From Streptomyces sp. 7-21 (GTDB lineage: Bacteria > Actinomycetota > Actinomycetes > Streptomycetales > Streptomycetaceae), in the NCBI RefSeq assembly GCF_016741785.1, contig NZ_JAERRL010000002.1, forward strand, positions 248,001 through 312,000: a stretch of DNA of 64,000 bases, written 5' to 3'. A program made the translations under genes and the position numbers. Positions 56,261 to 64,000 of the stretch are shown here, one piece after another (the first letter of the stretch is position 1; every line of letters starts with the position of its first letter). The notes beneath the pieces were generated by a model. That model had not been told where the DNA came from. It worked only from the letters and a program-made list of their open reading frames with translations, and ran no database searches.

Positions 56261-57698
56261 CGAGGTACGCCTCCAGACCGTGACGGCCGCCCTCCCGGCC
56301 GTAGCCCGACTCCTGATAGCCGCCGAACGGCGAGGCGGGGTCGAACCTGTTGAACGTGTTGGCCCACACCACGCCCGCGCGCAGGCGCTGCGCCATCCAC
56401 AGGATGCGCGAGCCCTTCTCCGTCCAGATCCCGGCCGACAGCCCGTACGGCGTGTTGTTCGCCTTCGCCACGGCCTCCTCCGGCGTGCGGAACGTCAGCA
56501 CCGACAGCACCGGGCCGAAGATCTCCTCGCGCGCGATCCGGTGCGCCTGCGTCACGTTGGTGAACAGCGTCGGCGCGAACCAGTAGCCCGACGACGGCAG
56601 GTCGCACGGCGGGGACCAGCGCTCCGCGCCCTCCGCCTCACCGGCCGCCGCCAGCTCGCGGATGCGGGCCAGCTGCGCGGCCGAGTTGATGGCGCCGATG
56701 TCGGTGTTCTTGTCCAGCGGATCGCCCACCCGCAGCGTGGTCATGCGCCGCCGCAGCGCCGCCAGTAGCTCCTCGGCCACCGACTCCTGCACCAGCAGCC
56801 GCGATCCGGCGCAGCACACGTGCCCCTGGTTGAAGAAGATGCCGTCGACCACGCCCTCCACGGCCTGGTCCAGCGGTGCGTCGTCGAAGACGATGTTGGC
56901 TGCCTTGCCGCCGAGTTCGAGCGTCAGCCGCTTGCGCGTGCCCGCGACCGCGCGGGCGATGGACCGGCCGACCGCCGTCGAGCCGGTGAACGCCACCTTG
57001 TTCACGTCCGGGTGCCGCACCACGGCCGCCCCGGTCTCGCCGTCGCCCGGCACGATGTTGACCACGCCCTTCGGCAGCCCGGCCTGCACGCAGATCTCCG
57101 CGAACCGCAGCGCCGTCAGCGGGGTGGTCTCGGCGGGCTTGAGGACGACGGTGTTGCCGGTTGCCAGCGCCGGCGCGACCTTCCACGCCAGCATCAGCAG
57201 CGGGAAGTTCCACGGGATCACCTGCCCGGCCACGCCCAGCGGCCGGGGATCGGGGCCCAGGCCCGCGTGCGCCAGCTTGTCGGCCCAGCCCGCGTAGTAG
57301 AAGAAGTGCGCGGCGACCAGCGGGATGTCCGTGTCCCGTGACTCGCGGATGGGCTTGCCGTTGTCCAGCGACTCCAGCACCGCCAGCTCGCGCGAGCGTT
57401 CCTGGATCAGCCGCGCGATGCGGAACAGGTACCCCGCGCGCACCGAGCCCGGCAGCCCCGACCAGCCGGGGAACGCCGCGCGCGCCGCCGCGACCGCCGC
57501 GTCCACATCCGACTCGCCGCCGTGTGCGACCTCGCTGAGCACCTCCTCGGAGGCGGGCGACAGCGTCTTGAGCACCCGCCCGTCCGCCGCCTCGCGGAAC
57601 TCGCCGTCGATGAACAGCCCGTAGGACGGGGCGATGGGGGCCACCGCCCGGGACTCGGGCGCGGGCGCGTACGCGAAGACCTCGCTCGTGTCGTTCAT
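56253..57698 (-). CDS. aldehyde dehydrogenase
   Basis: A 481-residue NAD(P)-dependent aldehyde dehydrogenase, full length. Features visible: VIPWNFPLLMLAWKVAPAL, GNTVVLKPAETTPLTAL, VAFTGSTAVGRSIA, catalytic Glu in LELGGKAANIV, catalytic Cys in FNQGHVCCAGSRL and EEIFGPVLSVL. It lies five bases downstream of deoC, so the natural substrate may be the acetaldehyde released by DeoC, oxidised to acetate (inference). ATG 57698 is the start. It overlaps the truncated paralogue. Confidence 0.93.
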   Translation of the reverse strand: MNDTSEVFAYAPAPESRAVAPIAPSYGLFIDGEFREAADGRVLKTLSPASEEVLSEVAHGGESDVDAAVAAARAAFPGWSGLPGSVRAGYLFRIARLIQERSRELAVLESLDNGKPIRESRDTDIPLVAAHFFYYAGWADKLAHAGLGPDPRPLGVAGQVIPWNFPLLMLAWKVAPALATGNTVVLKPAETTPLTALRFAEICVQAGLPKGVVNIVPGDGETGAAVVRHPDVNKVAFTGSTAVGRSIARAVAGTRKRLTLELGGKAANIVFDDAPLDQAVEGVVDGIFFNQGHVCCAGSRLLVQESVAEELLAALRRRMTTLRVGDPLDKNTDIGAINSAAQLARIRELAAAGEAEGAERWSPPCDLPSSGYWFAPTLFTNVTQAHRIAREEIFGPVLSVLTFRTPEEAVAKANNTPYGLSAGIWTEKGSRILWMAQRLRAGVVWANTFNRFDPASPFGGYQESGYGREGGRHGLEAYLDV

Positions 57699-57703
57699 CT
57701 CGA

Positions 57704-58651
57704 TCAGTCCACCGTCACGTAGTCGGGTCCCGAGTAGCTGCCCGTGCGCAGCTTCTGGCGCTGCATCAGCAGGTCGTTGAGCAGGCTGGAGGCGCCGAAC
57801 CGGAACCAGCGAGGGCTCAGCCAGTCCGGCCCCGCCGTCTCGTTGACCATCACCAGGTACTTCACCGCGTCCTTGCTGGTGCGGATGCCGCCCGCGGGCT
57901 TCACGCCGACCTGGCGGCCGGTCGCCTCGCGGAAGTCCCGTACCGCCTGGAGCATCAGCAGCGTGTGGGCGGGCGTGGCGTTCACCGCCGTCTTGCCGGT
58001 CGAGGTCTTGATGAAGTCCGCTCCCGCCAGCATCGCCAGCCAGGAGGCGCGGCGCACGTTGTCGTCCGTGGCCAGCTCGCCGTTCTCCAGGATCACCTTC
58101 AGGTGGGCAGCGCCGCCCAGCGCCTCGCGCACCGCGGCGATCTCCTCGAAGACCGCCAGGTACCGCCCGGCCAGGAACGCCCCGCGGTCGATGACCATGT
58201 CTACCTCGTCGGCGCCCGCCGCCACCGCGTCGGCCGCGTCCGCAAGCTTCACGGCCCGCGAGGCGCGCCCGGCGGGGAACGCCGTGGCTACCGAGGCCAC
58301 CGCGACCCCGCTGCCGCGCAGCGCCTCCTTGGCGACGCCCGCCAGGTCCGGGTAGACGCAGATCGCCGCGACGGCCGGAGCCGAGGGGTCGGAGGGGTCG
58401 GGCGCCCTGCCCTTGGCGCACAGCGCCCGCACCTTGCCCGGGGTGTCCGCCCCCTCCAGCGTTGTCAGATCGGTCATCGAAATCGCCAGGTCGAGGGCGC
58501 GCGCCTTCGCCGTCGTCTTCACCGACCGCGTTCCCAGCGCGGCCGCCCGCGCCCGCAGCCCCACCGCGTCCACGCCGGGCAGCCCGTGCAGGAAGCGGCG
58601 CAGCGACGACTCGGAGGCGGTGACGTCCGTCAGATCCCTCAGCTCCGCCAT
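57704..58651 (-). CDS. deoC: deoxyribose-phosphate aldolase
   Basis: Class I aldolase splitting 2-deoxyribose-5-phosphate into glyceraldehyde-3-phosphate and acetaldehyde, 315 residues with an N-terminal extension relative to the roughly 220-residue E. coli form. The key phrases are AAICVYPDLAG, ADEVDMVIDRGAFLAGRY, LKVILENGEL, the Schiff-base lysine in FIKTSTGK and VGVKPAGGIRT. The start may be ATG 58651 or GTG 58657; there is no strong ribosome-binding site. It is the first gene of the deoC-ALDH-ALDH operon, and the CTACGCGGGTAG site lies 20 bases upstream. Confidence 0.94.
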   Translation of the reverse strand: MAELRDLTDVTASESSLRRFLHGLPGVDAVGLRARAAALGTRSVKTTAKARALDLAISMTDLTTLEGADTPGKVRALCAKGRAPDPSDPSAPAVAAICVYPDLAGVAKEALRGSGVAVASVATAFPAGRASRAVKLADAADAVAAGADEVDMVIDRGAFLAGRYLAVFEEIAAVREALGGAAHLKVILENGELATDDNVRRASWLAMLAGADFIKTSTGKTAVNATPAHTLLMLQAVRDFREATGRQVGVKPAGGIRTSKDAVKYLVMVNETAGPDWLSPRWFRFGASSLLNDLLMQRQKLRTGSYSGPDYVTVD

Positions 58652-58670
58652 GCTCACCAGACCAGCATAT

Positions 58671-58693
58671 CTACGCGGGTAGTGCGCGGGTAG
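58671..58693. promoter_or_regulatory. nucleoside-regulon operator candidate before deoC
   Basis: CTACGCGGGTAG (58671-58682) differs at one base from CTACGCGCGTAG, and the half GCGGGTAG is repeated at 58686-58693. It lies 20 bases before the deoC ATG. The duplication suggests two half-sites or one stronger site. Confidence 0.55.
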
Positions 58694-58814
58694 AGGATCG
58701 GCGGTGACGATGGGTCCCCACGGCGGCCACGCCGGGTCTACGGTGGTGCCCGAATGGGGAAGACCGCCCGTGAGGCGGACACGGAACGGGCACAGATCGG
58801 GGGCGGACCCACGG

Positions 58815-59048
58815 ATGGCGCAGACACCGGAACCGGCGGGCACGGCGGACGGGGAGCGGGGCGGCTGCCCGGGGCCCCACCGGCAGTGCCACGCCTGCGC
58901 GGGCCAGCGGCTGGAGTTCCGGGAGACGCTGTACGTGCCGGCGTCGGGGCGCGCCCAGGGCGTCGCCGCCGCCCACACCTGCTGGCACTGCAAAGGGCTG
59001 GGCTACCACTGCAAGGCCCGCCGCCGCTGCACCCCGCCGCACCAGTGA
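58815..59048 (+). CDS. small Cys-rich zinc-ribbon-like protein
   Basis: A 77-residue protein with two knuckles resembling the DnaJ Cys-rich type: Cys25-x2-Cys28 (CHACAGQ) and Cys56-x2-Cys59 (CWHCKGLG), plus Cys66 and Cys72 near the basic C-terminus (HCKARRRC). It probably binds one zinc. The start is uncertain: ATG 58815 has GGGCGG upstream, and longer in-frame starts exist. No homologue is recalled. It is divergent from deoC and only 36 bases before the PH-domain gene, so it may be co-transcribed with that gene. Confidence 0.55.
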   Translation: MAQTPEPAGTADGERGGCPGPHRQCHACAGQRLEFRETLYVPASGRAQGVAAAHTCWHCKGLGYHCKARRRCTPPHQ

Positions 59049-59084
59049 CCCGCTCCGGCGCGCCCGTCCGGCAGAATCGGGGGC

Positions 59085-59711
59085 ATGAGTGAGCCCGTGA
59101 AGTACGCCGACCGCGTCTACCGGTCCGGTTCCGCGCTGGTCGCGGGCGTGCTGCTGCTCGGCCTGGTCGGCTGGCTCGGCGGCGACGCCCTGCTGCGCGG
59201 GGACGGGCGCACGCCGGTGACCGCCGTGGCGGCCATGCTGTTCGCCGCCCCGCTGATCACCGCGTTCACGCTGCGGCCCGCCGTTTTCGCCGGCGACGAA
59301 CGGCTGCGCGTGCGCAACCCGTTCCGCACGATCGTGGCGCCGTGGGGGTCGGTGGAGGAGATCCGCGCCCGCTACTCCTGCGAACTTCTCGCCGGGGGCC
59401 GGAAGTACCAGATGTGGTCGATCCCGGTCTCGCTGCGCGCCCGCAACCGCGCCAACCGCTTCAACGAGCGCGCCGAGTCGGGCCAGCCCTCGCGCGGCGG
59501 CCTGCTGGGCCTGGGCGCCGGTGCCCAGGCCGCCGAGGGGCCGAAGACCGCGCCGGCCGACGCCGCCGTCGCCGAGCTGCGGGAACTCGCCGAGCGCCAC
59601 GGTGAGAAGGAGTCGGCCCAGGGCCCGGTCACGGTCCGCTGGTCCTACGCCATCCTCGTGCCGCTGGCCGCCGGCGCCGTCGCGCTGGCCGTCCTCTGGC
59701 TGACGGCCTGA
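59085..59711 (+). CDS. PH-domain membrane protein
   Basis: A 208-residue protein with two N-terminal helices (residues 18-35 and 44-64), a bacterial PH-like domain (about 66-115: FAGDERLRVRNPFRTIVAPW, then SVEEIRARYSCELLAGGRKY), a charged linker and a C-terminal transmembrane helix (about 186-206). The family is common in actinobacteria but its function is unknown. The ATG at 59085 lies after GGGGGC. It is convergent with the phosphomutase gene, with 19 bases between. Confidence 0.78.
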   Translation: MSEPVKYADRVYRSGSALVAGVLLLGLVGWLGGDALLRGDGRTPVTAVAAMLFAAPLITAFTLRPAVFAGDERLRVRNPFRTIVAPWGSVEEIRARYSCELLAGGRKYQMWSIPVSLRARNRANRFNERAESGQPSRGGLLGLGAGAQAAEGPKTAPADAAVAELRELAERHGEKESAQGPVTVRWSYAILVPLAAGAVALAVLWLTA

Positions 59712-59730
59712 GGCCGGGCGCGCCGGTGTC

Positions 59731-61428
59731 TCACGGCGTGGGCAGCCGGCCGGCGAGGTCCGCGCGCAGCGCGGCCAGGAGCGCCGCCGCCTCGCGCCGG
59801 GCGGCGGGCAGCGCGTCGCGGCCGGACACGGGCACCACGGCCTCCAGGTAGCACTTCAGCTTCGGCTCGGTGCCGCTCGGCCGCACGAGCACCCGGGCGC
59901 CCTCCATCACGTACCGCAGCCCGTCGGTGGGCGGCAGCCCGCCCGCGCCCTCGCGCAGGTCCTCGGCCCGGATCACGGCGCGGCCGCCCAGCTCGGCGGG
60001 CGGATCGGCGCGCAGGCCGCGCATGGCCTCCTCGATCAGGGCGAGGTCGGTCACCCGCAGCGACAGCTGGTCGGTGGCGTGTACGCCGTGCCGCACCGCC
60101 AGGTCGTCCAGCAGCGACAGCAGGGTGCGGCCCTCCGCCGCCAGCACGGAAACCAGTTCCGCGGCGAGCAGCGCGGCGGTGATGCCGTCCTTGTCGCGCA
60201 CGCCGCCGGGGTCGACGCAGTAGCCGAGCGCCTCCTCGTAGCCATAGGCCAGCCCGGGCACGCGCCCCAGCCACTTGAAGCCGGTCAGCGTCTCCTGGTA
60301 CGGCCGCCCGGCCGCCCGGGCCATCTCGCCGACCAGGGAGGAGGAGACGATGGAGGCGGCGAAGGTGCCGGTGACGCCCTTGTCCAGCAGGTGGGCGGCG
60401 AGCAGCGCGCCGGTCTCGTCGCCGCGCAGCATGCGCCAGCCGCCCTCGGCGGCCGGGTCGGGCACGCCCAGCGCGCAGCGGTCGGCGTCCGGGTCGTTGG
60501 CGATCACCAGGTCCGGCGGCGGATCCAGGGCGCGGGCGGCGGCGAACGCCATGTCCATCGCGCCGGGCTCCTCGGGGTTGGGGAACGCCACGGTCGGGAA
60601 GTCCGGGTCCGGCTCGGCCTGCTGCGCCACCTCGGCGGGCGCCGGGAAGCCGGCGCGGGTGAACGCCTCGGCCAGCACGCGGCCGCCCACGCCGTGCAGC
60701 GGGGTGTAGACGACGCGGGCGGTGCGCGGGGAGCCCGGCGTCAGCGCGGCGGCGGACCGCTCCAGGTAGGCGGCGAGCACCTCGTCGCCCAGCACCTCCC
60801 AGCCGGTGTCGGGGCGCGGCACCGAGGACAGCGGGCCCACGGCGTCGATGGCGGCGGCGATGTCCCGGTCGGCGGGCGGCACGATCTGGCTGCCGTCGCC
60901 GAGGTAGACCTTGTAGCCGTTGTCGCGGGGCGGGTTGTGGCTGGCGGTGACGGCCACGCCCGCGACCGCGCCGAGGTGGCGGATCGCGAACGCCAGCACG
61001 GGCGTGGGCAGCGGGCGCGGCAGCAGGGCGGCGCGCATCCCGCCGCCCGCGCCGGTGATGACGGCGGCGGTGTCGCGGGCGAAGTCGGCGCTGCGGTGGC
61101 GCGCGTCGTAGCCGATGACGACGAGCCCCGGGGTGCGGGCGTGGTCCCGCAGGTAGGACGCGAGGCCGGCGGCGGCGCGGATCACCACGGCGCGGTTCAT
61201 GCGCATCGGGCCCGCGCCCATTTCGCCGCGCAGCCCGGCGGTGCCGAACCGCAGCGTGCCGGAGAACCGTTCCGCCAGGGCGGCGGTGTCGCCCGCCTCC
61301 AGCAGCGCGGACAGCTCCGCGCGGGTGGCCGGGTCGGGATCCTCGGCCAGCCAGGCGCGGGCCCGGGCCAGCAGGCCGTCGCCGTGACCGCCGTCGTTAC
61401 CGTCGTGCCGCTGCTGCTCCTGCGTCAT
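59731..61428 (-). CDS. phospho-sugar mutase (possible phosphopentomutase)
   Basis: A 565-residue alpha-D-phosphohexomutase family enzyme. The phosphoserine loop TASHNPPRDNGYKVY is near residue 160; the metal loop ANDPDADRCALGV, the sugar-binding RGDETGALLA and the phosphate-binding RPSGTEPKLKCY follow. The length and the adjacent PNP gene point to the PGM2-like group, which includes phosphopentomutases interconverting (deoxy)ribose-1- and 5-phosphate, although phosphomannomutase activity cannot be excluded. It follows the PNP gene by 87 bases on the same strand and probably shares its promoter and operator. Confidence 0.9.
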   Translation of the reverse strand: MTQEQQRHDGNDGGHGDGLLARARAWLAEDPDPATRAELSALLEAGDTAALAERFSGTLRFGTAGLRGEMGAGPMRMNRAVVIRAAAGLASYLRDHARTPGLVVIGYDARHRSADFARDTAAVITGAGGGMRAALLPRPLPTPVLAFAIRHLGAVAGVAVTASHNPPRDNGYKVYLGDGSQIVPPADRDIAAAIDAVGPLSSVPRPDTGWEVLGDEVLAAYLERSAAALTPGSPRTARVVYTPLHGVGGRVLAEAFTRAGFPAPAEVAQQAEPDPDFPTVAFPNPEEPGAMDMAFAAARALDPPPDLVIANDPDADRCALGVPDPAAEGGWRMLRGDETGALLAAHLLDKGVTGTFAASIVSSSLVGEMARAAGRPYQETLTGFKWLGRVPGLAYGYEEALGYCVDPGGVRDKDGITAALLAAELVSVLAAEGRTLLSLLDDLAVRHGVHATDQLSLRVTDLALIEEAMRGLRADPPAELGGRAVIRAEDLREGAGGLPPTDGLRYVMEGARVLVRPSGTEPKLKCYLEAVVPVSGRDALPAARREAAALLAALRADLAGRLPTP

Positions 61429-61515
61429 GCGTCCGGTCTCCTGTGCTGTCGGTGTGCCTCGGTCGTCCCGTGCCGTGCGTCCCGGTCGTCTACCCGTTCC
61501 GGTCGCGCGCCGCGC

Positions 61516-62325
61516 TCAGATGCGGGTAAGCACCTGTGCCAGCAGGGCCCCCATCCGGGCGGCCGAGTCGCGGCCCGCCTGGAGGACCTCTTCGTGGTTG
61601 AGCGGTTCGCCGGTCAGCCCGGCCGCGAGGTTGGTGACGAGCGAGATGCCGAGCACCTCCGCGCCCGCCTCGCGGGCGGCGATGGCCTCCAGCACGGTGG
61701 ACATGCCCACCAGGTCGCCGCCGATGGCCCGCACCATGCGGATCTCGGCGGGCGTCTCGTAGTGCGGCCCGGGGAACTGGACGTAGACGCCCTCCTGGAG
61801 CCCGGGATCGATCTCGCGGCACAGCGCGCGCAGCCGGGGCGAGTACAGGTCGGTGAGGTCGGTGAAGCGGGGGCCGGTCAGCGGGGAGGCGGCCGTCAGG
61901 TTGATGTGGTCGCTGATCAGGACCGGCTGTCCCACGTACATGCCCTCGCGCAGCCCGCCGCAGCCGTTGGTCAGCACGACGGTCTTGCAGCCGGCGGCGA
62001 CCGCCGTCCGCACGCCGTGGACGACGGCGCCGACGTCGCGGGACTCGTAGTAGTGGGTGCGGCCGAGGAACACCAGGGCCCGGCTGTCGCCGAGGACGTA
62101 GGAGCGGACGGTGCCCGCGTGTCCCTGGACGGCCGGGGGCGGGAAGCCCGGCAGCTCGGTGACGCGGAACTCGGCCCGCGGCTCGCCGAGCGCGTCCGCC
62201 GCGGGGACCCATCCCGAGCCCATGACAACGGCCACGTCGTGGCTGGCCTGACCGGTCAGTTCGCGCACCTTCGCGGCTGCCGCGCTGGCCTGCTGGGCGT
62301 GGTGCTCGTTTCCTGAAGCGTTCAC
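61516..62325 (-). CDS. punA: purine-nucleoside phosphorylase
   Basis: A 269-residue trimeric-type (PNP-I) enzyme that phosphorolyses (deoxy)inosine and (deoxy)guanosine to base and pentose-1-phosphate. Characteristic phrases: VVMGSGWVP near residue 33, [10 protein letters not shown] with the phosphate-site His, [28 protein letters not shown] and [17 protein letters not shown]. The start is ATG 62325, and the CTACGCGCGTAG palindrome lies 25 bases upstream. With add it forms the purine branch of nucleoside salvage; the phosphomutase gene follows. Confidence 0.94.
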   Translation of the reverse strand: MNASGNEHHAQQASAAAAKVRELTGQASHDVAVVMGSGWVPAADALGEPRAEFRVTELPGFPPPAVQGHAGTVRSYVLGDSRALVFLGRTHYYESRDVGAVVHGVRTAVAAGCKTVVLTNGCGGLREGMYVGQPVLISDHINLTAASPLTGPRFTDLTDLYSPRLRALCREIDPGLQEGVYVQFPGPHYETPAEIRMVRAIGGDLVGMSTVLEAIAAREAGAEVLGISLVTNLAAGLTGEPLNHEEVLQAGRDSAARMGALLAQVLTRI

Positions 62326-62349
62326 GCGCCGAGCCTAACCAATACGTCC

Positions 62350-62361
62350 CTACGCGCGTAG
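62350..62361. promoter_or_regulatory. perfect CTACGCGCGTAG operator before the PNP gene
   Basis: Perfect 12-base palindrome, identical to the one before add, 25 bases upstream of the PNP start and in the divergent region shared with the flavoprotein gene at 62523. Confidence 0.65.
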
Positions 62362-62522
62362 ACGGCCTCCGGGTTCCTTTCCGGCTCCTGGCGCGATCAC
62401 GCCGTCGTGTACGCCGCGTACAGCCCCGCGGAGACGGGCGCTGACCCCGTCCCCGGCCCGTTCTCCCGGGGCGCACGGCCCCCCTGCGCACGGTTCGCGG
62501 GGCCGTGCGGGACACTGGAAAC

Positions 62523-63962
62523 GTGACTCGAATCGTGATCATTGGCGGCGGTCCCGGCGGCTACGAGGCAGCGCTGGTGGCGGCGCAGCTTGGCGCGGAG
62601 GTAACCGTCGTGGATCGCGACGGGCTCGGCGGGGCGTCGGTGCTGACGGACTGCGTTCCCTCCAAGACCCTCATCGCCACGGCCGAGGTGATGACCGGCT
62701 TCGACTCCTCGCACGAGGAGCTGGGCATAGAGATCGACCACGACGGCGACGGCATCGGCGACGAGGTGCGCGGCATCGGCGTGGACCTCGGCAAGGTCAA
62801 CCGCCGGGTCAAGCGCCTGGCGCTGGCGCAGTCGGAGGACATCATGGCCTCCGTCACCCGCGCCGGCGTGCGGGTGGTGCGGGGGCGCGGCCGGATCCGG
62901 CCGGGGCAGGCCCCCGACGGCACGCGCACGGTCGAGGCCGAACTCGCCGACGGCGGCACCGCCGAGCTGGCGGCCGACGGCGTGCTGATCGCCACCGGCG
63001 GCCACCCCAGGGAGCTGCCCGACGCGCGGCCCGACGGCGAGCGGATCCTGACCTGGACGCAGGTCTACGACCTCCAGGAGCTGCCGCGCGAGCTGATCGT
63101 CGTCGGCTCCGGGGTCACCGGCGCGGAGTTCGCGGGCGCCTACCAGGCGCTCGGCTCGCGGGTGACGCTGGTCTCCTCGCGCGACCGCGTGCTGCCGGGC
63201 GAGGACCCGGACGCCGCTGCCGTGCTGGAGGACGTCTTCCGCCGCCGCGGGATGAACGTCATGTCCCGCTCCCGGGCCGCCGCCGCCAAGCGGAACGGCG
63301 ACACGGTGGAGGTGACGCTGACCGACGGCCGCGTCATCACCGGCAGCCACTGCCTGATGGCGGTCGGCGCGGTGCCCAACACCCAGGACATGGGGCTGGA
63401 AGAGGCCGGGGTACAGCTGACGGACTCCGGCCACATCGTCACCGACAAGGTCTCCCGCACCACCGCTCCCGGCATCTACGCGGCGGGCGACTGCACCGGC
63501 GTGCTGGCGCTGGCGTCGGTGGCCGCGATGCAGGGCCGCATCGCCATGTACCACTTCCTCGGCGACGCGGTCGCCCCGCTGGATCTGAAGACGGTCTCGG
63601 CCAACGTCTTCACCGACCCCGAGATCGCCACCGTCGGCTACTCCCAGGCCGACGTGGACGAGGGGCGGATCGACGCCCGGGTGGTGAAGCTGCCGCTGCT
63701 GCGGAACCCGCGGGCCAAGATGCAGGGCGTACGGGACGGCTTCGTGAAGCTGATCTGCCGTCCCGGCACCGGCATCGTCGTCGGCGGCGTGGTCGTGGCG
63801 CCGCGCGCCAGCGAGCTCATCCATCCGATTTCGATCGCCGTGGACAACAGTCTGACGGTGGAACAGATCGCAAAGGCGTTCACCGTGTACCCGTCTCTGT
63901 CCGGGTCGATCGCGGAGGCCGCGCGGCAGCTCCACACGCGGAAAACCGCCGAGGAACAGTAG
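62523..63962 (+). CDS. NAD(P)H-quinone dehydrogenase, LpdA type
   Basis: A 479-residue two-dinucleotide-binding flavoprotein of the dihydrolipoamide dehydrogenase fold. The FAD motif VIIGGGPGGYEAALVAAQLG is at residues 5-24. The disulfide motif CxxxxC is replaced by GGASVLTDCVPSKTLI, where only one Cys remains, as in LpdA-type quinone reductases. The NAD motif VVGSGVTGAEFAGAYQALGS, IYAAGDCTG and the C-terminal dimer domain are complete, but the usual HxHPT is replaced by VYPSLSGSI. GTG 62523 is the chosen start; GTG 62505 is an alternative. It probably reduces quinones, not lipoamide. Confidence 0.9.
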   Translation: MTRIVIIGGGPGGYEAALVAAQLGAEVTVVDRDGLGGASVLTDCVPSKTLIATAEVMTGFDSSHEELGIEIDHDGDGIGDEVRGIGVDLGKVNRRVKRLALAQSEDIMASVTRAGVRVVRGRGRIRPGQAPDGTRTVEAELADGGTAELAADGVLIATGGHPRELPDARPDGERILTWTQVYDLQELPRELIVVGSGVTGAEFAGAYQALGSRVTLVSSRDRVLPGEDPDAAAVLEDVFRRRGMNVMSRSRAAAAKRNGDTVEVTLTDGRVITGSHCLMAVGAVPNTQDMGLEEAGVQLTDSGHIVTDKVSRTTAPGIYAAGDCTGVLALASVAAMQGRIAMYHFLGDAVAPLDLKTVSANVFTDPEIATVGYSQADVDEGRIDARVVKLPLLRNPRAKMQGVRDGFVKLICRPGTGIVVGGVVVAPRASELIHPISIAVDNSLTVEQIAKAFTVYPSLSGSIAEAARQLHTRKTAEEQ

Positions 63963-64000
63963 GCACTGGTCAGCGCGGGGCTCACACGGGTGCGCGCGGG

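Noticed and set aside
58651..58668. CTGGTCTGGTG near the deoC start, considered as a DasR site
   Set aside because: Only one half resembles the known palindrome; the second half does not match.

Overview
The window is high-GC actinobacterial DNA, almost certainly from Streptomyces or a very close relative. The reasons are: third codon positions are nearly all G/C; GTG and TTG starts are common; rare TTA codons sit only in regulatory or secondary-metabolism genes; and the gene order (folD, DUF3017, mdh, rocD/trpS, dacA, sdhCDAB, an orphan mutase subunit, nonulosonate genes, a nucleoside ABC operon, deoA, mgtE, add, afsQ1/afsQ2/sigQ, deoC, a phosphomutase, a purine nucleoside phosphorylase, an LpdA-like flavoprotein) matches, from memory, the S. 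coelicolor core region around SCO4824-SCO4919, with many genes missing. About 58 genes are supported. No rRNA, tRNA, CRISPR array, transposase or replication origin was seen.

Layout. 1-7120: C1 metabolism (folD), a betaine-type binding lipoprotein, mdh, two paralogous membrane-anchored XRE regulators, rocD. 7226-15307: trpS, a 2H phosphoesterase, a D,D-carboxypeptidase, a phosphoesterase, a peptide-binding protein and a GlcD-like oxidase. 15399-18803: succinate dehydrogenase operon sdhCDAB. 19260-21745: an ECF sigma factor with a TTA codon, and a B12-dependent mutase large subunit behind a leader that can fold over its ribosome-binding site. 21888-26761: four genes for a cell-wall nonulosonic (Kdn/sialic-like) polymer. 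26927-35191: an M20 amidohydrolase, then the nucleoside-uptake operon (BMP lipoprotein, ABC ATPase, two permeases, cdd, deoA). 35482-39086: mgtE, a lipoprotein and an arylsulfotransferase-like secreted protein.

39087-44440 is the accessory island: visibly lower GC, TTA codons, and a compact lasso-peptide locus (cyclase, fused RRE-protease, ABC exporter). Just upstream is a short coding segment ending GWCKKDRADQDEYWY that looks like a lasso core but lacks a normal start. 44548-51633 holds a tartrate/D-malate dehydrogenase, a divergent LysR/MFS pair, add, a small secreted protein and a VanZ-like protein. 51046-55043 is the afsQ2-afsQ1/sigQ signalling locus with a clear AfsQ1-type operator. 55352-63962 contains the deoC-aldehyde dehydrogenase operon, a small Cys-rich protein, a PH-domain membrane protein, the phosphopentomutase-like and purine nucleoside phosphorylase genes, and a quinone-reductase-like flavoprotein.

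How it fits together. Four separate nucleoside-salvage units (BMP-ABC-cdd-deoA, add, deoC-ALDH, PNP-phosphomutase) each carry a copy or near copy of the palindrome CTACGCGCGTAG close upstream, which suggests one regulon controlled by a regulator outside this window. Together they encode nucleoside uptake, deamination, phosphorolysis, phosphopentose isomerisation, aldol cleavage and acetaldehyde oxidation.
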